64,000 nucleotides of DNA, from NCBI GenBank assembly GCA_020638655.1, contig JACKIC010000010.1:1-64000 (forward strand). The letters run 5' to 3'. The notes under the pieces are model-generated. The model had not been told where the DNA came from. It ran no database searches and saw only the letters and a program-made list of their open reading frames with translations. A program made the position numbers and the translations under genes. The first letter of the stretch is position 1, and the number at the start of each line of letters is the position of its first letter. The stretch is from Planctomycetota bacterium. Lineage in GTDB: Bacteria > Planctomycetota > UBA1135 > UBA2386. Below, one piece after another: positions 25,240 through 34,362 of the stretch.

Positions 25240-26580
25240 TCAGGTGCGCAGGTGCAGCACCCCGGTGCTGTCGCCGAACGACTCGTCGCGCAGACCGACG
25301 GCGTGCAGCATGCCGAGCAGCAGGTTGCTCATCGGCACGTCTTCGCCGTAGCGGCGGAACTCCCCGTGCTTGACGTCGAAGTCGCCGCCGCCGGCGAGCA
25401 GCAACGGCAGGTTGCGGGCGTTGTGGGTGGTGCTGCAGCAGCTGCCGTAGAGCGTCAGCGTGCTGTCGAGCAGCGGGCCGTGTTCGTCGCGCGTCGTCGC
25501 CAGACGTTCGAGGAAGTGCGCGAACTGCTTTGCGTGCCACTGATCGTAGCTGCCCCACTGCTCCCAGTGACCCTCGTGGGTGTCGTGGCTGATGGTGTGG
25601 TGGCCGCGCTTGATGCCGAGCGCGAGGTTCGGGAAGTTGTCGGCGAAGCCCATGCCGTCCTCGCGCCCGGTCATGAACGTGATCACGCGCGTCAGGTCGG
25701 TCTGCAGCGCCAGCACCATCAGGTCGAACATCGAGCGCAGGTAGGCCTGCGGGTCGATGTTGGCCGCGGCGTCGAGCTGCAGGCCGCTGGCGTCGAACGG
25801 CTTCATCGGCACGTCGAGCCACGCCTCGTTGCGGCGGATCTGCTCTTCGACCGAGTTGAGCGACGCCAGGTACTCGTCGAGCTTGGTCTGGTCGTGTTTG
25901 CCGAGGCGCGCGTGCAGCTGCTTGCTGTCCTCGAGCACGAGGTCGACGACCTTCTTGCCCTGCTGGATGCTCTGCCGGCGCGCGGCGGCGTTGCCCGCGC
26001 CGGCAGCGCCGAAGTAGCGCTCGAAGATCTGCCGCGGCCGGTGCTCGGAGGGCATCGGCTTGCCGGTGAAGTCGAACGACAGCGTCGAGACGCGCGACTT
26101 GTAGCCGACGCCGCCGTCGGTCGAGAGCACCAGCGACGGGAAGCGCGTCGCGGTCTTGAAGCGGTGCGCTGCGACCTGGTCGACCGAGACGCGGTTCTTG
26201 TAGGTGTCGCCGCGCATGTCGCCGGCGGTGAGCCAGGTGTCGCCAGCCATGTGGCCGAGCAGTTCGCGGCTCAGCGGGTGGCTGAGGCCGCCGAACAGCG
26301 ACATCCGGTCGCGGAACGGCGCCAGCGGCTGCAACACCTTGGTGAACTGGTAGTCGCGGCCCTCGCCGCGCGGGAACCAGTTCCAGTCGCCGTTCTTGGC
26401 GTCGTCGGCGCCCGGCATCGCCGCGCCGTTGGGGAAATAGACGAAGCACAGGCGGCGGGGGCGGTCGTCGCGGCGTGCGCCCGGGCGCGGGCTCATGGCC
26501 TCGAGCCACGGCAGCGCGCACGCCACGCCGGCGCCGCGCAGGAAGGTGCGTCGATCGATCGGTCCGCGGTGGTTGGCCAT
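25240..26580 (-). CDS. DUF1552 protein
   Basis: A 446-residue DUF1552 protein, common in planctomycetes and always near DUF1592 genes. The N-terminus has a Tat-like export signal (DRRTFLRGAGVACALPWLE, with RRTFL). Features shared with the family include LCFVYFPNGAAMPG, FVLSTDGG-like strand regions, ITFMTGREDGMGFADNFP, and HHTISHDTHEGHWEQW with its histidines. The fold is related to alkaline-phosphatase-like or sulfatase-like DUF1501 proteins as annotated elsewhere, but activity is unknown. It follows the DUF1592 gene by 11 nt and is surely co-transcribed. Confidence 0.88.
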   Translation of the reverse strand: MANHRGPIDRRTFLRGAGVACALPWLEAMSPRPGARRDDRPRRLCFVYFPNGAAMPGADDAKNGDWNWFPRGEGRDYQFTKVLQPLAPFRDRMSLFGGLSHPLSRELLGHMAGDTWLTAGDMRGDTYKNRVSVDQVAAHRFKTATRFPSLVLSTDGGVGYKSRVSTLSFDFTGKPMPSEHRPRQIFERYFGAAGAGNAAARRQSIQQGKKVVDLVLEDSKQLHARLGKHDQTKLDEYLASLNSVEEQIRRNEAWLDVPMKPFDASGLQLDAAANIDPQAYLRSMFDLMVLALQTDLTRVITFMTGREDGMGFADNFPNLALGIKRGHHTISHDTHEGHWEQWGSYDQWHAKQFAHFLERLATTRDEHGPLLDSTLTLYGSCCSTTHNARNLPLLLAGGGDFDVKHGEFRRYGEDVPMSNLLLGMLHAVGLRDESFGDSTGVLHLRT

Positions 26581-26591
26581 GGTCGTCTCGT

Positions 26592-29500
26592 TCAGGGCCG
26601 CTGGAAGGAATCGCTGCCGACGATGTGGCGCACGATCGCGCGCACACGATAACCGTCCTGCCGGCTCGCTGCGGTGATCCGTTGCAGTTCTTCGTCGTCG
26701 GCGAAGTGCACGTCGCGGCCCAGCGCGTAGGCGAACAGGTGCTCGACGAAGGCGCGCGCCAGCACGTCGGCCTGCTCGTCGAGCAGCCAGCGCTTGAGCG
26801 CGTCGATGCCGTCGATGGCCGTGCCGTCGGGCAGCGTGGTGCTGGCGTCGACGGGCTTGCCGCCGCGCTGCAGCTCGAACAGGCCGACGGCGTTGTAGTT
26901 CTCGAAGGCGAGCCCGTAGGGGTCGATGCCCTTGTGGCAGTCGCGGCACGAGGCGCTGTCGCGGTGCCGTTCGAGCTGCTGCGCGAGCGTCAGGTTCGCC
27001 GCGCCGGGGGCGTCGGGGTCGAGTCGCGGCACGTTGGGCGGCGGCGGCGGCGGCTCGTCGCCGAGCAGCTGCTTCTTGAGCCAGACCGCGCGCTTGATCG
27101 GGTGCGGCGAGGTGCCGTCGCTGTGGCCGGCGAGGAACGCGCCCTGCGACAGCAGCCCGCCGCGGCGCTGCGCCGCGGTCACGGGCACGCGCCGGAACTG
27201 CGGGCCGGCGACGCCGGGGATGCCGTAGAACTCGGCGAGGTTCTGGTTGAGCATCGTGAAGTCGGCGTCGACGAACTGCAGCACGCTCGCGTTCGTGCGC
27301 AGCACCTCGGCGACGAACCGATAGGTCTCCTCGGCCATGTCGCGCTTGACGAAGCGCGTGAAGGCCGGGAAGCGGTCGACGTTGACGGCGACGTTCTCGA
27401 GGCGGTCGAGGCGCAGCCATTCGCGCGTGAACGAGCGCACGAAGCGCGCCGCGCGCGGGTCGTCGAGCATGCGTTCGAGCTGCTGCGGCAGCGCCGCGCG
27501 CAGCTGGCCGGCGGCGGCGAGGTCGCCCAGCGTGCTGTCCGGCGGCGAGTTCCACAGGAAGAACGACAGCCGCGTCGCCAGCGCCGGCTCGTCGACGAGC
27601 GCGTCGGCGGCGGGTGCGTCGGCCGCCGCGACCGGCTCGGCCAGGAACAGGAAGTTGGGCGAGCACAGCGCCGCCACCAGCACCTCGCGCACCGCGTCCT
27701 CGTAGCAGTCGAACTGCCCGCGCACCTCGCGCCAGAAGCCGAGGTACCGCTCGACCTCGCTCGCCCGCACGGGCCGCCGGAACGCGCGCGACAGGAACCG
27801 TTCGAGCACGAGTCGCGTGTAGGCGGCTTCGTCGGGCGCCTCGCCGCCCGGCCGGCCGGGGGCCTCGACGAAGATGTCGGTGTGCGACTTCGGCGGCCAG
27901 ACCCGGTGGTAGGGGGCCTCGACTTCGATCGAGTGCACCAGCAGCGGCGGGCCGGTCTCGGCGCGCGACTTGACGAGGTGGTCGTTGTAGAGGCCGACCA
28001 GCAGGAAGCCCGAGAGGATCTCGTTGTCGCCGCTCTCCGGCTCGGGGATCGGCATGTTCTCGAGCCGACCGGTGAACTCGAAGGTCTGCCACCCGTCGTC
28101 GGTCGCGTTCACCTCCTCGGACGTGCCGAAGGTCGAGTAGACCATGCCGTCGTCGGTGCGCGTGCCGGCGTAGGCCCGGATCGCGGGCAGCTTGCCGGCG
28201 ATCGCCGCGTTGAGCTCGCTGACCTTGGCGGTGGTGCGCTGCACGAACGGGTGCTCGGCCGCCAGCGGCGAGATCACGACGTGGCTGAAGCCGACGAAGA
28301 ACGGGCCGCCGAGCTCGAGCGCGTGGTCTCCCGCGCGCAGGTTGGCGACGCCCAGCGCGGTGATCGCGCGCGGCTGCTGCCGCTGCGCCGCGGTGAGCTC
28401 CGGCCGCAGGTCGAGGCGGCGGTTGTCGATGTTGAGCCGCACCGAAGCCATGGCGTCGGCGGGCACGACGGGGTGCACGAGGTCGACCTGGAAGAAGCCG
28501 TCGCGCGGCAGGCGGAACGAGAGCCGCGCCTTGCTCGGCTTGGGCACGTCGACGCTGCGCAGCGTGTCGCCCTCGAGGCGCACGTTCTGGCGCTGCTTGC
28601 TGTCGGTCGCGAGCAGCACGATCGCCGCGTCCGGCGCGCGCACGCCGCCGGCCTCGTCGAAGCCGGCCAGCGTCGTCCGGTCCTCGGGCGAGACCAGCAC
28701 CTGCTTGTGCGCGGTCGGGATGGTGCCGCGCCGCGCCTGCACACGCATCGCCAGCGCGCCGTGTTCGGGGAAGACGCGCTGCATCTCGAGCTTGAGGTTT
28801 GGCGATGGCCCCTGCCACGACCCCGGCGCCTTCTCGACGTGCGGCAGCGCCGAGTAGAGCACGATGCCCTCGTCGACGACCGTGAAGCGATCCTCGGACG
28901 AACCGCGCAGCCCGACGCTGATCTTGCGACGGATCCGGTCGAACTCGGCCTGCTGGGCGGCGTCCTCGGGTACCAGGGGCGCGCCGTCGGCACCGAGGAT
29001 GTCGATGACGAAGTCGTTCCTGCTGAGCGGCACCGACTGGTAGCCGCCGGTCTCGGCGGCGACCTTGCCGACGCCGATGCCGCGGCCGAACGTGATCCGG
29101 TAGCGCGTCGGCTGTGGCCTCGGGCCGCTGACGATCGCCTGGTCCAGCGCCTGGCGGGCGATCTGCTGGTAGTAGTCGAGGTGCAGCGGCGAGGCCTGCA
29201 GGACCGCGCCGTTGTTGGAGAAGCCCATCTTCGACTTGCCGTCGTCGGGCAGCGCGCGACCGAAGTCGATCGGCACGCCGAGCAGGTCCTGCAGCGCGTT
29301 GGTGTACTGGTCCTTGGTGAGGCGCCGCAGCACGGTGTGGCGGTCGCCGGCGAAGCGCGCTGCGGCAGCGCGCAGCGAGCCCGTCATCCAGTCGACGATC
29401 ACCCGGCGCTCGGCGTCGTCGGGTTGGTCCTCGTCCTCGGGCGGCATCTCGGCGCCGTTGATCATGTCCAGCGCCGCGCGCCAACCTTCGGCGTCGGCGC

Positions 29501-29762
29501 GCCCCGCGAGGCCGGGGTCCAGGGTGTCGAGCCGCACGTCGCCCTTCTGCTTGTCGGGGCCGTGGCAGCGGTAGCAGTAGCGCTGCAGCAGCGGCTGCAC
29601 CTTGGTCGCGAAGTCCGTCGGGTCCCGGTTGGTCGCTTCGGTGGCCGCCGAAGCGGCGGGCGGAGCGTCGCCCGGCGCCTGCGCTCCGACCGGGCAGACC
29701 AGCGCCAGCAGGGCGGCGGCGAGCGGTGCGACGAGGTGCGTCGGTGCGGTGGTCAAGGGCAT
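26592..29762 (-). CDS. DUF1592 planctomycete cytochrome-like multidomain protein
   Basis: A 1056-residue exported protein with a signal peptide (about 1-29, ending PVGAQA). It has a PSCyt1-type cytochrome c segment with a haem-binding C63-X2-C66-H67 (CYRCHGPDKQKGD). The later parts match the usual DUF1587, DUF1595, DUF1592, DUF1588 and DUF1585 order: a beta-rich middle, then FLSRAFRRPVRASEVERYL, LATRLSFFLWNSPPD, and GAFLAGHSDGTSPHPIKRAVWLKK. A second haem site, CRDCHKGIDPYG, lies near residue 945. A periplasmic electron-transfer enzyme seems likely; the substrate is unknown. It is the first gene of a pair with DUF1552. Confidence 0.9.
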   Translation of the reverse strand: MPLTTAPTHLVAPLAAALLALVCPVGAQAPGDAPPAASAATEATNRDPTDFATKVQPLLQRYCYRCHGPDKQKGDVRLDTLDPGLAGRADAEGWRAALDMINGAEMPPEDEDQPDDAERRVIVDWMTGSLRAAAARFAGDRHTVLRRLTKDQYTNALQDLLGVPIDFGRALPDDGKSKMGFSNNGAVLQASPLHLDYYQQIARQALDQAIVSGPRPQPTRYRITFGRGIGVGKVAAETGGYQSVPLSRNDFVIDILGADGAPLVPEDAAQQAEFDRIRRKISVGLRGSSEDRFTVVDEGIVLYSALPHVEKAPGSWQGPSPNLKLEMQRVFPEHGALAMRVQARRGTIPTAHKQVLVSPEDRTTLAGFDEAGGVRAPDAAIVLLATDSKQRQNVRLEGDTLRSVDVPKPSKARLSFRLPRDGFFQVDLVHPVVPADAMASVRLNIDNRRLDLRPELTAAQRQQPRAITALGVANLRAGDHALELGGPFFVGFSHVVISPLAAEHPFVQRTTAKVSELNAAIAGKLPAIRAYAGTRTDDGMVYSTFGTSEEVNATDDGWQTFEFTGRLENMPIPEPESGDNEILSGFLLVGLYNDHLVKSRAETGPPLLVHSIEVEAPYHRVWPPKSHTDIFVEAPGRPGGEAPDEAAYTRLVLERFLSRAFRRPVRASEVERYLGFWREVRGQFDCYEDAVREVLVAALCSPNFLFLAEPVAAADAPAADALVDEPALATRLSFFLWNSPPDSTLGDLAAAGQLRAALPQQLERMLDDPRAARFVRSFTREWLRLDRLENVAVNVDRFPAFTRFVKRDMAEETYRFVAEVLRTNASVLQFVDADFTMLNQNLAEFYGIPGVAGPQFRRVPVTAAQRRGGLLSQGAFLAGHSDGTSPHPIKRAVWLKKQLLGDEPPPPPPNVPRLDPDAPGAANLTLAQQLERHRDSASCRDCHKGIDPYGLAFENYNAVGLFELQRGGKPVDASTTLPDGTAIDGIDALKRWLLDEQADVLARAFVEHLFAYALGRDVHFADDEELQRITAASRQDGYRVRAIVRHIVGSDSFQRP

Positions 29763-29850
29763 GGCTCCGTGACCGGGGGCGCGGCCAGGGTGCGACGATT
29801 GAACCAGGGCCGGGGCCTGACGCAAGCCGCCGCGCGGCGCCGGCGCGCGA

Positions 29851-30147
29851 TCAGTCGAGATCGAAGATGTTGCGCGGCCGCTCGTCCTTGTCTTTCTTGG
29901 CCTCTTCCTTGGCGCGCTGCAGCTCCTTCTCGAGCAGATCCTTCTCCTTCTCTACCTGCCGCGAGGCGCTGCCCCAGAGCTTGTCGAGCTGCTGCGACTG
30001 CTTCTTCTGCTCGCCGAGCAGCGAGTCGAGGTCGCGCCCGCCCTTGGCCTCTTCGGGCCGTGCGGCGCGCGCCTTGCCGGAGCGGGTGTCGACCTCGATC
30101 GACTTGTTGCAGCAGGGGCAGGAGAAGGTGAAGACGGTCTGGGCCAT
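29851..30147 (-). CDS. Small protein with CPCC knuckle and coiled coil
   Basis: A 98-residue protein. The N-terminus VFTFSCPCCNKSIEVDT has a CxCC cluster that resembles half a zinc ribbon. The rest is charged and predicted coiled coil (about 38-88), ending RNIFDLD. No family is recognised. TAGGTT on the minus strand (30169-30174) lies 21 nt before the ATG. It is divergent from the ECF sigma gene. It may be a small nucleic-acid-binding or scaffolding protein, but this is a guess. Confidence 0.6.
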   Translation of the reverse strand: MAQTVFTFSCPCCNKSIEVDTRSGKARAARPEEAKGGRDLDSLLGEQKKQSQQLDKLWGSASRQVEKEKDLLEKELQRAKEEAKKDKDERPRNIFDLD

Positions 30148-30168
30148 GGCGGTCGTGCTCCGCGCGCG

Positions 30169-30174
30169 AACCTA
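30169..30174 (-). promoter_or_regulatory. -10-like TAGGTT, minus strand
   Basis: TAGGTT on the minus strand ends 21 nt before the ATG at 30147. It lies in the divergent region shared with the ECF sigma gene. Confidence 0.35.
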
Positions 30175-30234
30175 CCACACCGACCGCGGTCTTGAAGTTC
30201 TCGCGGGCCGGTCGCCGTCTTGGCGCGGCGCCGT

Positions 30235-30240
30235 TATCGT
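30235..30240 (+). promoter_or_regulatory. -10-like TATCGT before ECF sigma gene
   Basis: TATCGT ends 24 nt before the ATG at 30265. No convincing -35 is visible, which would fit an autoregulated ECF promoter, but this is not shown. Confidence 0.3.
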
Positions 30241-30264
30241 GCCCCTGGCTCCGCGCCGCTGCGG

Positions 30265-31065
30265 ATGCCGTCCCGAACCCCCGACGTCACCGCCCCGTTC
30301 CGCGCCCCCTTGACCGCCGACGAAAAGCCGATCCGACCGGGAACCGGGCCGACGCCGGTGCGTCTGTTGCGCCCTTCCATGCCGGCGCCATCGACGGATC
30401 CACGCGGACCGAAGGCGGCGCCACCCGGCAGCAACGCGGTCGCCCCGCTCCACGGGCAGCCCCGCCACGACGCCGGGTTCGAAGCCGATCCTGCGCGCGA
30501 CGCGATGCTCGCCGCCCAGCAGGGTGACCTCGAGGCCTTCAAGACCCTCATGGTCATGTTCACGGATCGGGTGATGCGAGTGATGACGTCGGTGCTGCGC
30601 TGCGACCGTGCGACCGCGGAGGACCTCAGTCAGGAGGTGTTCTTGCGCGTGCACAAGGGCCTGCCCGGCTTCGACGGCGAGGTTCGGTTCGTGGTCTGGC
30701 TGCACAAGATCGCCATGAACGTCGCGATCAGCGAGTACCGCCGCCGCCGGGCCCAGAAGCGCGACCGCCGCACGCTGTCGATCGACGCACCGGTGGCCGG
30801 CACCGACGACCTCTACATCACCCCGGCGGGCCGCGAGCTCGATCCGGGCGAGAACGCGCACCAACGCGAGTTCCTCGCCAAGGTGCGCGAGTGTGTGCAG
30901 CAGCTGCCCGACGAATTCCGCCAGCCCGTCGTGCTGCGCGACATGGAGTCCTTGTCCTACGAGGAGATCGCCGAGGTGCTCGGGCTGCCGCCCGGCACCG
31001 TGCGTTCGCGGATCCACCGCGGCCGGTTGCTGCTGCAGCAGATGCTCAAGGGGTTCGTGCAATGA
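30265..31065 (+). CDS. ECF-type RNA polymerase sigma factor
   Basis: A 266-residue sigma-70-family factor. An unusual proline-rich N-terminal extension of about 75 residues precedes region 2 (about 80-150; AEDLSQEVFLRVHKGLPGF, FVVWLHKIAMNVA) and region 4 (about 205-260; VVLRDMESLSYEEIAEVLGLPPGTVRSRIHRGR), with the helix-turn-helix that reads -35 elements. The start is uncertain: ATG at 30265 is used, and ATG at 30379 would remove most of the extension. It overlaps its anti-sigma-like partner by 4 nt (ATGA), the classic sigma/anti-sigma layout. Confidence 0.9.
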   Translation: MPSRTPDVTAPFRAPLTADEKPIRPGTGPTPVRLLRPSMPAPSTDPRGPKAAPPGSNAVAPLHGQPRHDAGFEADPARDAMLAAQQGDLEAFKTLMVMFTDRVMRVMTSVLRCDRATAEDLSQEVFLRVHKGLPGFDGEVRFVVWLHKIAMNVAISEYRRRRAQKRDRRTLSIDAPVAGTDDLYITPAGRELDPGENAHQREFLAKVRECVQQLPDEFRQPVVLRDMESLSYEEIAEVLGLPPGTVRSRIHRGRLLLQQMLKGFVQ

Positions 31066-33029
31066 GCGAACACGAGGATCGGGACGTGGACATGCGCCTC
31101 GCCGATTGGGTCGACGGCACGATGAGCGATCGCGACCGCGAGCGCTTCGTCGCCGAGCTGCGCGTCAGCCCGCAGCTGCGCGCCGAACTCGCCGACTACG
31201 AACGCACGGTCGGCGCGGTGCGCCAGGCGCTGCAGGAGCCGGCGCCGCATGCCGACGCGATCGCGGCGCGTGTCGCCGGTCAGGTGTTGTCCCGGCTGCA
31301 GGCTGCCCCGCCGCGCGCGGCGGCCCGCTCGTGGAGCGCGGGGCGGCTGTGGCTGGGCGTGGTCGCGGCCGCTGCGCTGCTCGCGTTCGCGGTCTGGCTC
31401 GACCGCTGGTCGGCGTCGACGGGCACCGACGGCGTCGACGTGGACCTCGTCGCCAGAGACGGCGGCGCGGCGGACGCGCCGATGGTGGGCGCTGTTCCAG
31501 AGGTTCCCGAAGCGTCGCCCGAAGCACAGTCGCCCGAAGCACAGTTGCCCGAAGCACAGGCGCCGAGGCTCATGCGACTCGAGCAGCCGAACTCCTCGAA
31601 GGAGGTGGGCGCGGGAGCTGCCGAGCCCGAGGCCCAGGAACAGGCGCGGCTGGCGAAAGCCGCGTCCGGCGCGGACGGTCGGGGAGCCGCCGTGCGTGAG
31701 CAGGCGAAGTCGGCCGATCCGCTGCGCGTCGAACCGCCGGCGCTGGGCGAGGAGAAGACGGTGCGCGACGAGAAGTCGGTGCCGACCGACAAGGTGGCGC
31801 CGAGCGAGGCAGCCGTTCCGAACGAGAAGGTCGTCGCGCCGTCGGGCGAGGCGGAGCGCCGTGGGAACGCCTCCAGGAAGGGGCACGCGGAGCCCGAGCC
31901 CGAGGTGAGCGATCTCAAGGAGCAGGCGTTCGACTCGAACCAGTGGAACAGTGCGGTCGGTCTCGGCGGCGGCAAGAGCGGCGACGCCGCGGATCGCGCC
32001 AAGCAGGCCGCCGAGGGCGGCGAGCAGCCGGCCAGCAAGAAGAAGCTCGAGGTCCCCGCCATCGGCGAGGTCGATCCCGCAGCGCCTCAGGTGCAGGCCG
32101 GTGCGTCGCAGGCCCAGATCGAGCAGCGCGTGGCCGGCGCCGGGACCGAGATGCTGCCGCAGATCGTGCTGCGATCGGCCGACGTCGCGACGAAGTCCGA
32201 CCGCGACGAGGAAGGTCTGGGCCGCGGCGGGAACACTGCCGATCGCGCCGCGCGTCGCGCGCAGTCGGTGGCGTTCCTGTCGGCGCAGCTCGACAGCCTG
32301 GCCGAGGAGCGCGTCGCCGCCCAGGCGCCGAGCAAGGACAAGTCGGCCACGGACAAGTCAGCCACGGACAAGTCAGCCACGGACGAGCGGCAGGCCGGTC
32401 GCATGCGCACGGCTGGAGCCGGCGAAGCGTCGCCGCCGCACGGCAAGTGGACCCGCGTCTCGCCGGAGCCCGACAGCGTGCGTACCGTGACCACCGGCAG
32501 CGACGACTTCTACCTCGGCTCGGCTCGCCGTTCGGATCCGCCTGCGCCCCCGGTCGAGCGGGTGTGGGTCGTCGAAGGCTCTCGCGAGGAGATCCAGGCG
32601 GTACTGCGCGAGCTGGCGGTGTTCGCGCAGCAGCGGCAGCTCGATCTGATTCAGGGTGAAGTGGCCGTGGCCTCGCTCGGACAGCAACCGGAAATCGAAC
32701 CGCAGGCGTTCGGCGCCAGGTACCCGGCCCAGACGCGCCGGCCGGCGGCGCCTTCCCCGGCCGGTCCCGCTACCGGCGGTCCCGCCGGACCGCCGACTCC
32801 CGGCGGCGGCCGCGGCGGCCCGACGACGCCTGGAAGGGCGGGGCCGACGACCGGGGGGCCCGGTGGGCCGGCTGCGCCAGCCGCGCCGGGTGCGCCGCCG
32901 AAACCCGTCGTCGTTCCAGGCGCGGAGTCGGCCACCGATCCGGCCGCGCCGCGCATGCGCATCGTGGTGCGCCTGCAGCTCGGCGCTGCACCGGTCCAGA
33001 ACAGCGCGCCGGTTCAGAAGGGACGCTGA
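31062..33029 (+). CDS. Anti-sigma-like membrane protein with a very long repetitive tail
   Basis: A 655-residue protein. The cytoplasmic N-terminus (about 1-90) with MRLADWVDGTMSDRDRERFVAEL resembles anti-sigma N-terminal domains, but no HxxxCxxC zinc motif is present. One helix at about 95-113 anchors it. The remaining 540 residues are low complexity: SPEAQ pentapeptides (about 145-165), ATDKS pentapeptides (about 425-440), and a Gly/Pro/Ala-rich stretch near 565-620. A folded segment with RVWVVEGSREEIQAVLRELAVFAQQRQLDLIQG lies between (about 505-545). The tail may sense envelope state and release the sigma factor. The ATGA overlap supports partnership. Confidence 0.7.
   Translation: MSEHEDRDVDMRLADWVDGTMSDRDRERFVAELRVSPQLRAELADYERTVGAVRQALQEPAPHADAIAARVAGQVLSRLQAAPPRAAARSWSAGRLWLGVVAAAALLAFAVWLDRWSASTGTDGVDVDLVARDGGAADAPMVGAVPEVPEASPEAQSPEAQLPEAQAPRLMRLEQPNSSKEVGAGAAEPEAQEQARLAKAASGADGRGAAVREQAKSADPLRVEPPALGEEKTVRDEKSVPTDKVAPSEAAVPNEKVVAPSGEAERRGNASRKGHAEPEPEVSDLKEQAFDSNQWNSAVGLGGGKSGDAADRAKQAAEGGEQPASKKKLEVPAIGEVDPAAPQVQAGASQAQIEQRVAGAGTEMLPQIVLRSADVATKSDRDEEGLGRGGNTADRAARRAQSVAFLSAQLDSLAEERVAAQAPSKDKSATDKSATDKSATDERQAGRMRTAGAGEASPPHGKWTRVSPEPDSVRTVTTGSDDFYLGSARRSDPPAPPVERVWVVEGSREEIQAVLRELAVFAQQRQLDLIQGEVAVASLGQQPEIEPQAFGARYPAQTRRPAAPSPAGPATGGPAGPPTPGGGRGGPTTPGRAGPTTGGPGGPAAPAAPGAPPKPVVVPGAESATDPAAPRMRIVVRLQLGAAPVQNSAPVQKGR
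31506..31560. repeat. 15-bp tandem repeat coding SPEAQ
   Basis: Three to four copies of a 15-bp unit (core cccgaagcacag) lie in the anti-sigma tail, keeping frame. Confidence 0.6.
32335..32385. repeat. 15-bp tandem repeat coding SATDK
   Basis: Three copies of a 15-bp unit (acggacaagtcagcc) lie in the same gene and preserve frame. Copy number could vary between strains. Confidence 0.65.
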
Positions 33030-33074
33030 GGCGCGCGTTGGCCCCGGAGCGGGCCGTGCACTAGAACGCTCGGC

Positions 33075-34331
33075 TTGACCCCCTGGCGGCGCAACTTCTA
33101 TGCGGTCTGGCCGAGCCTGTTCGCGACGTCGATGGGGCTGATGGCGGTGTTGCCGGTGCTGCCGCTGTTCGTGCAGGAGCGTTACGGCATCGACGACCCG
33201 GCCGAGCTCGCGTCGTGGGTCAGCGTCGTCTACGGCATCGCGCCGCTGTCGGCGGCGCTCGCCGGGCCGATCTGGGGCACGCTCGGCGACCGTCGCGGCA
33301 AGAAGCTGATGGCGATCCGCGCCAACGTCGCGATCGCGCTGAGCACGCTGCTGATGCCGTTCGCGCCGACGCCGCTGGTGCTGATGCTGATGCGCTGCGT
33401 GCAGGGGGTGCTGGCCGGCTACGTCGCGCCGTCGATGGCGCTCGTGTCGCAGGACGCGCCGCGCGAGAAGCACGGCATCGTCATCGGCATGCTGCAGGTG
33501 GCGATGGCCTGCGGCGCCTTCCTGGGGCCGCTGCTCGGCGCCGAGGTCACGCACTGGTGGGGGCGCAGCTCGTTGTTCTTCGTCACCAGCGCGCTGTCGT
33601 TCGTCGCCGCGGTGGTGCTGGCGGTGTTCGCGCGTGAGGCGCGGCCGGCGCGCAAGGTCGACGAGGCGCCGTTCCTGCGCGACCTCGCCGCGGCGACGCG
33701 GATCCTGCTCAAGAACCGCGTGTTCACGCGGCTGCTGCTGCTGGTGCTGCTGTTGCGCATCGGCCAGAACATGCTCGAGCCGTTCGTGGCCCTGTTCGTG
33801 CGCGAGCTCGGCGCGCAAGCGTGGATCCTGGCCATGAGCAGCACGCCGGAGCTCGGGCTCGAACGCACCATCGCCGCCGCGTTCGCGGTGCTGGCGATCA
33901 CCCAGTGGTTCATGACGCCGCTGTGGGGGCACTGGGGGGACCGCTACGGGCCGCTGCGTTGCCTCTACGTGCTGGCGCTGGCGCTCGGCGCGCTGCTGTG
34001 CGGCACCGCTGCGGTGGCGACGGTGGACCAGTACCTGCTGCTGCGCTTCGGCGCAGCGATGTTGATGGCCGGTTCGATGACGCTGGCCTACGCCGCGGCC
34101 AGCAAGCGCGTCGCCGACGAACGACGCACCTTCGCGTTCTCGCTGGTGCAGAGCTGCATGCAGCTGGGTTTCGCGACCGGGCCGCTGCTCGGCGCACAGA
34201 TCGCGGTGTGGGGCGGCGACGGCGGTACCGACTACCGGCACGCCTACGTCGCCGCGGGCGCGACGTGCCTGGTCGCGGGTGTCGGCATGGTCGTGTTGCG
34301 ACGCACCTCGCCCGTCGGTGCTGCGCCGTGA
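33075..34331 (+). CDS. MFS transporter (12 helices)
   Basis: A 418-residue major facilitator protein with 12 predicted helices. Motif A is seen as GTLGDRRGKKLM after helix 2, and again as GHWGDRYGPLRC after helix 8. It lies 45 nt after the anti-sigma gene and begins with TTG, 8 nt after CTAGAACGCT. The substrate is not evident; the closest general resemblance is to multidrug-type permeases. The NRDE gene follows after 31 nt. Confidence 0.82.
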   Translation: MTPWRRNFYAVWPSLFATSMGLMAVLPVLPLFVQERYGIDDPAELASWVSVVYGIAPLSAALAGPIWGTLGDRRGKKLMAIRANVAIALSTLLMPFAPTPLVLMLMRCVQGVLAGYVAPSMALVSQDAPREKHGIVIGMLQVAMACGAFLGPLLGAEVTHWWGRSSLFFVTSALSFVAAVVLAVFAREARPARKVDEAPFLRDLAAATRILLKNRVFTRLLLLVLLLRIGQNMLEPFVALFVRELGAQAWILAMSSTPELGLERTIAAAFAVLAITQWFMTPLWGHWGDRYGPLRCLYVLALALGALLCGTAAVATVDQYLLLRFGAAMLMAGSMTLAYAAASKRVADERRTFAFSLVQSCMQLGFATGPLLGAQIAVWGGDGGTDYRHAYVAAGATCLVAGVGMVVLRRTSPVGAAP

Positions 34332-34343
34332 ACGCCGCCCCAC

Positions 34344-34349
34344 TAGACT
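34344..34349 (+). promoter_or_regulatory. -10-like TAGACT
   Basis: TAGACT ends 13 nt before the ATG at 34363, giving a short-leader layout for the NRDE gene. Confidence 0.35.
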
Positions 34350-34362
34350 GCGCCGCCGAACG

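Noticed and set aside
26475..30131. A plus-strand open frame of 1218 codons opposite DUF1592/DUF1552
   Set aside because: Antisense shadow. The minus-strand genes have haem motifs and family features; this one has none.
31506..32385. CRISPR-like short repeats in the anti-sigma gene
   Set aside because: The repeats are 15-bp tandem coding units without spacers, keep the frame, and no cas genes are present.
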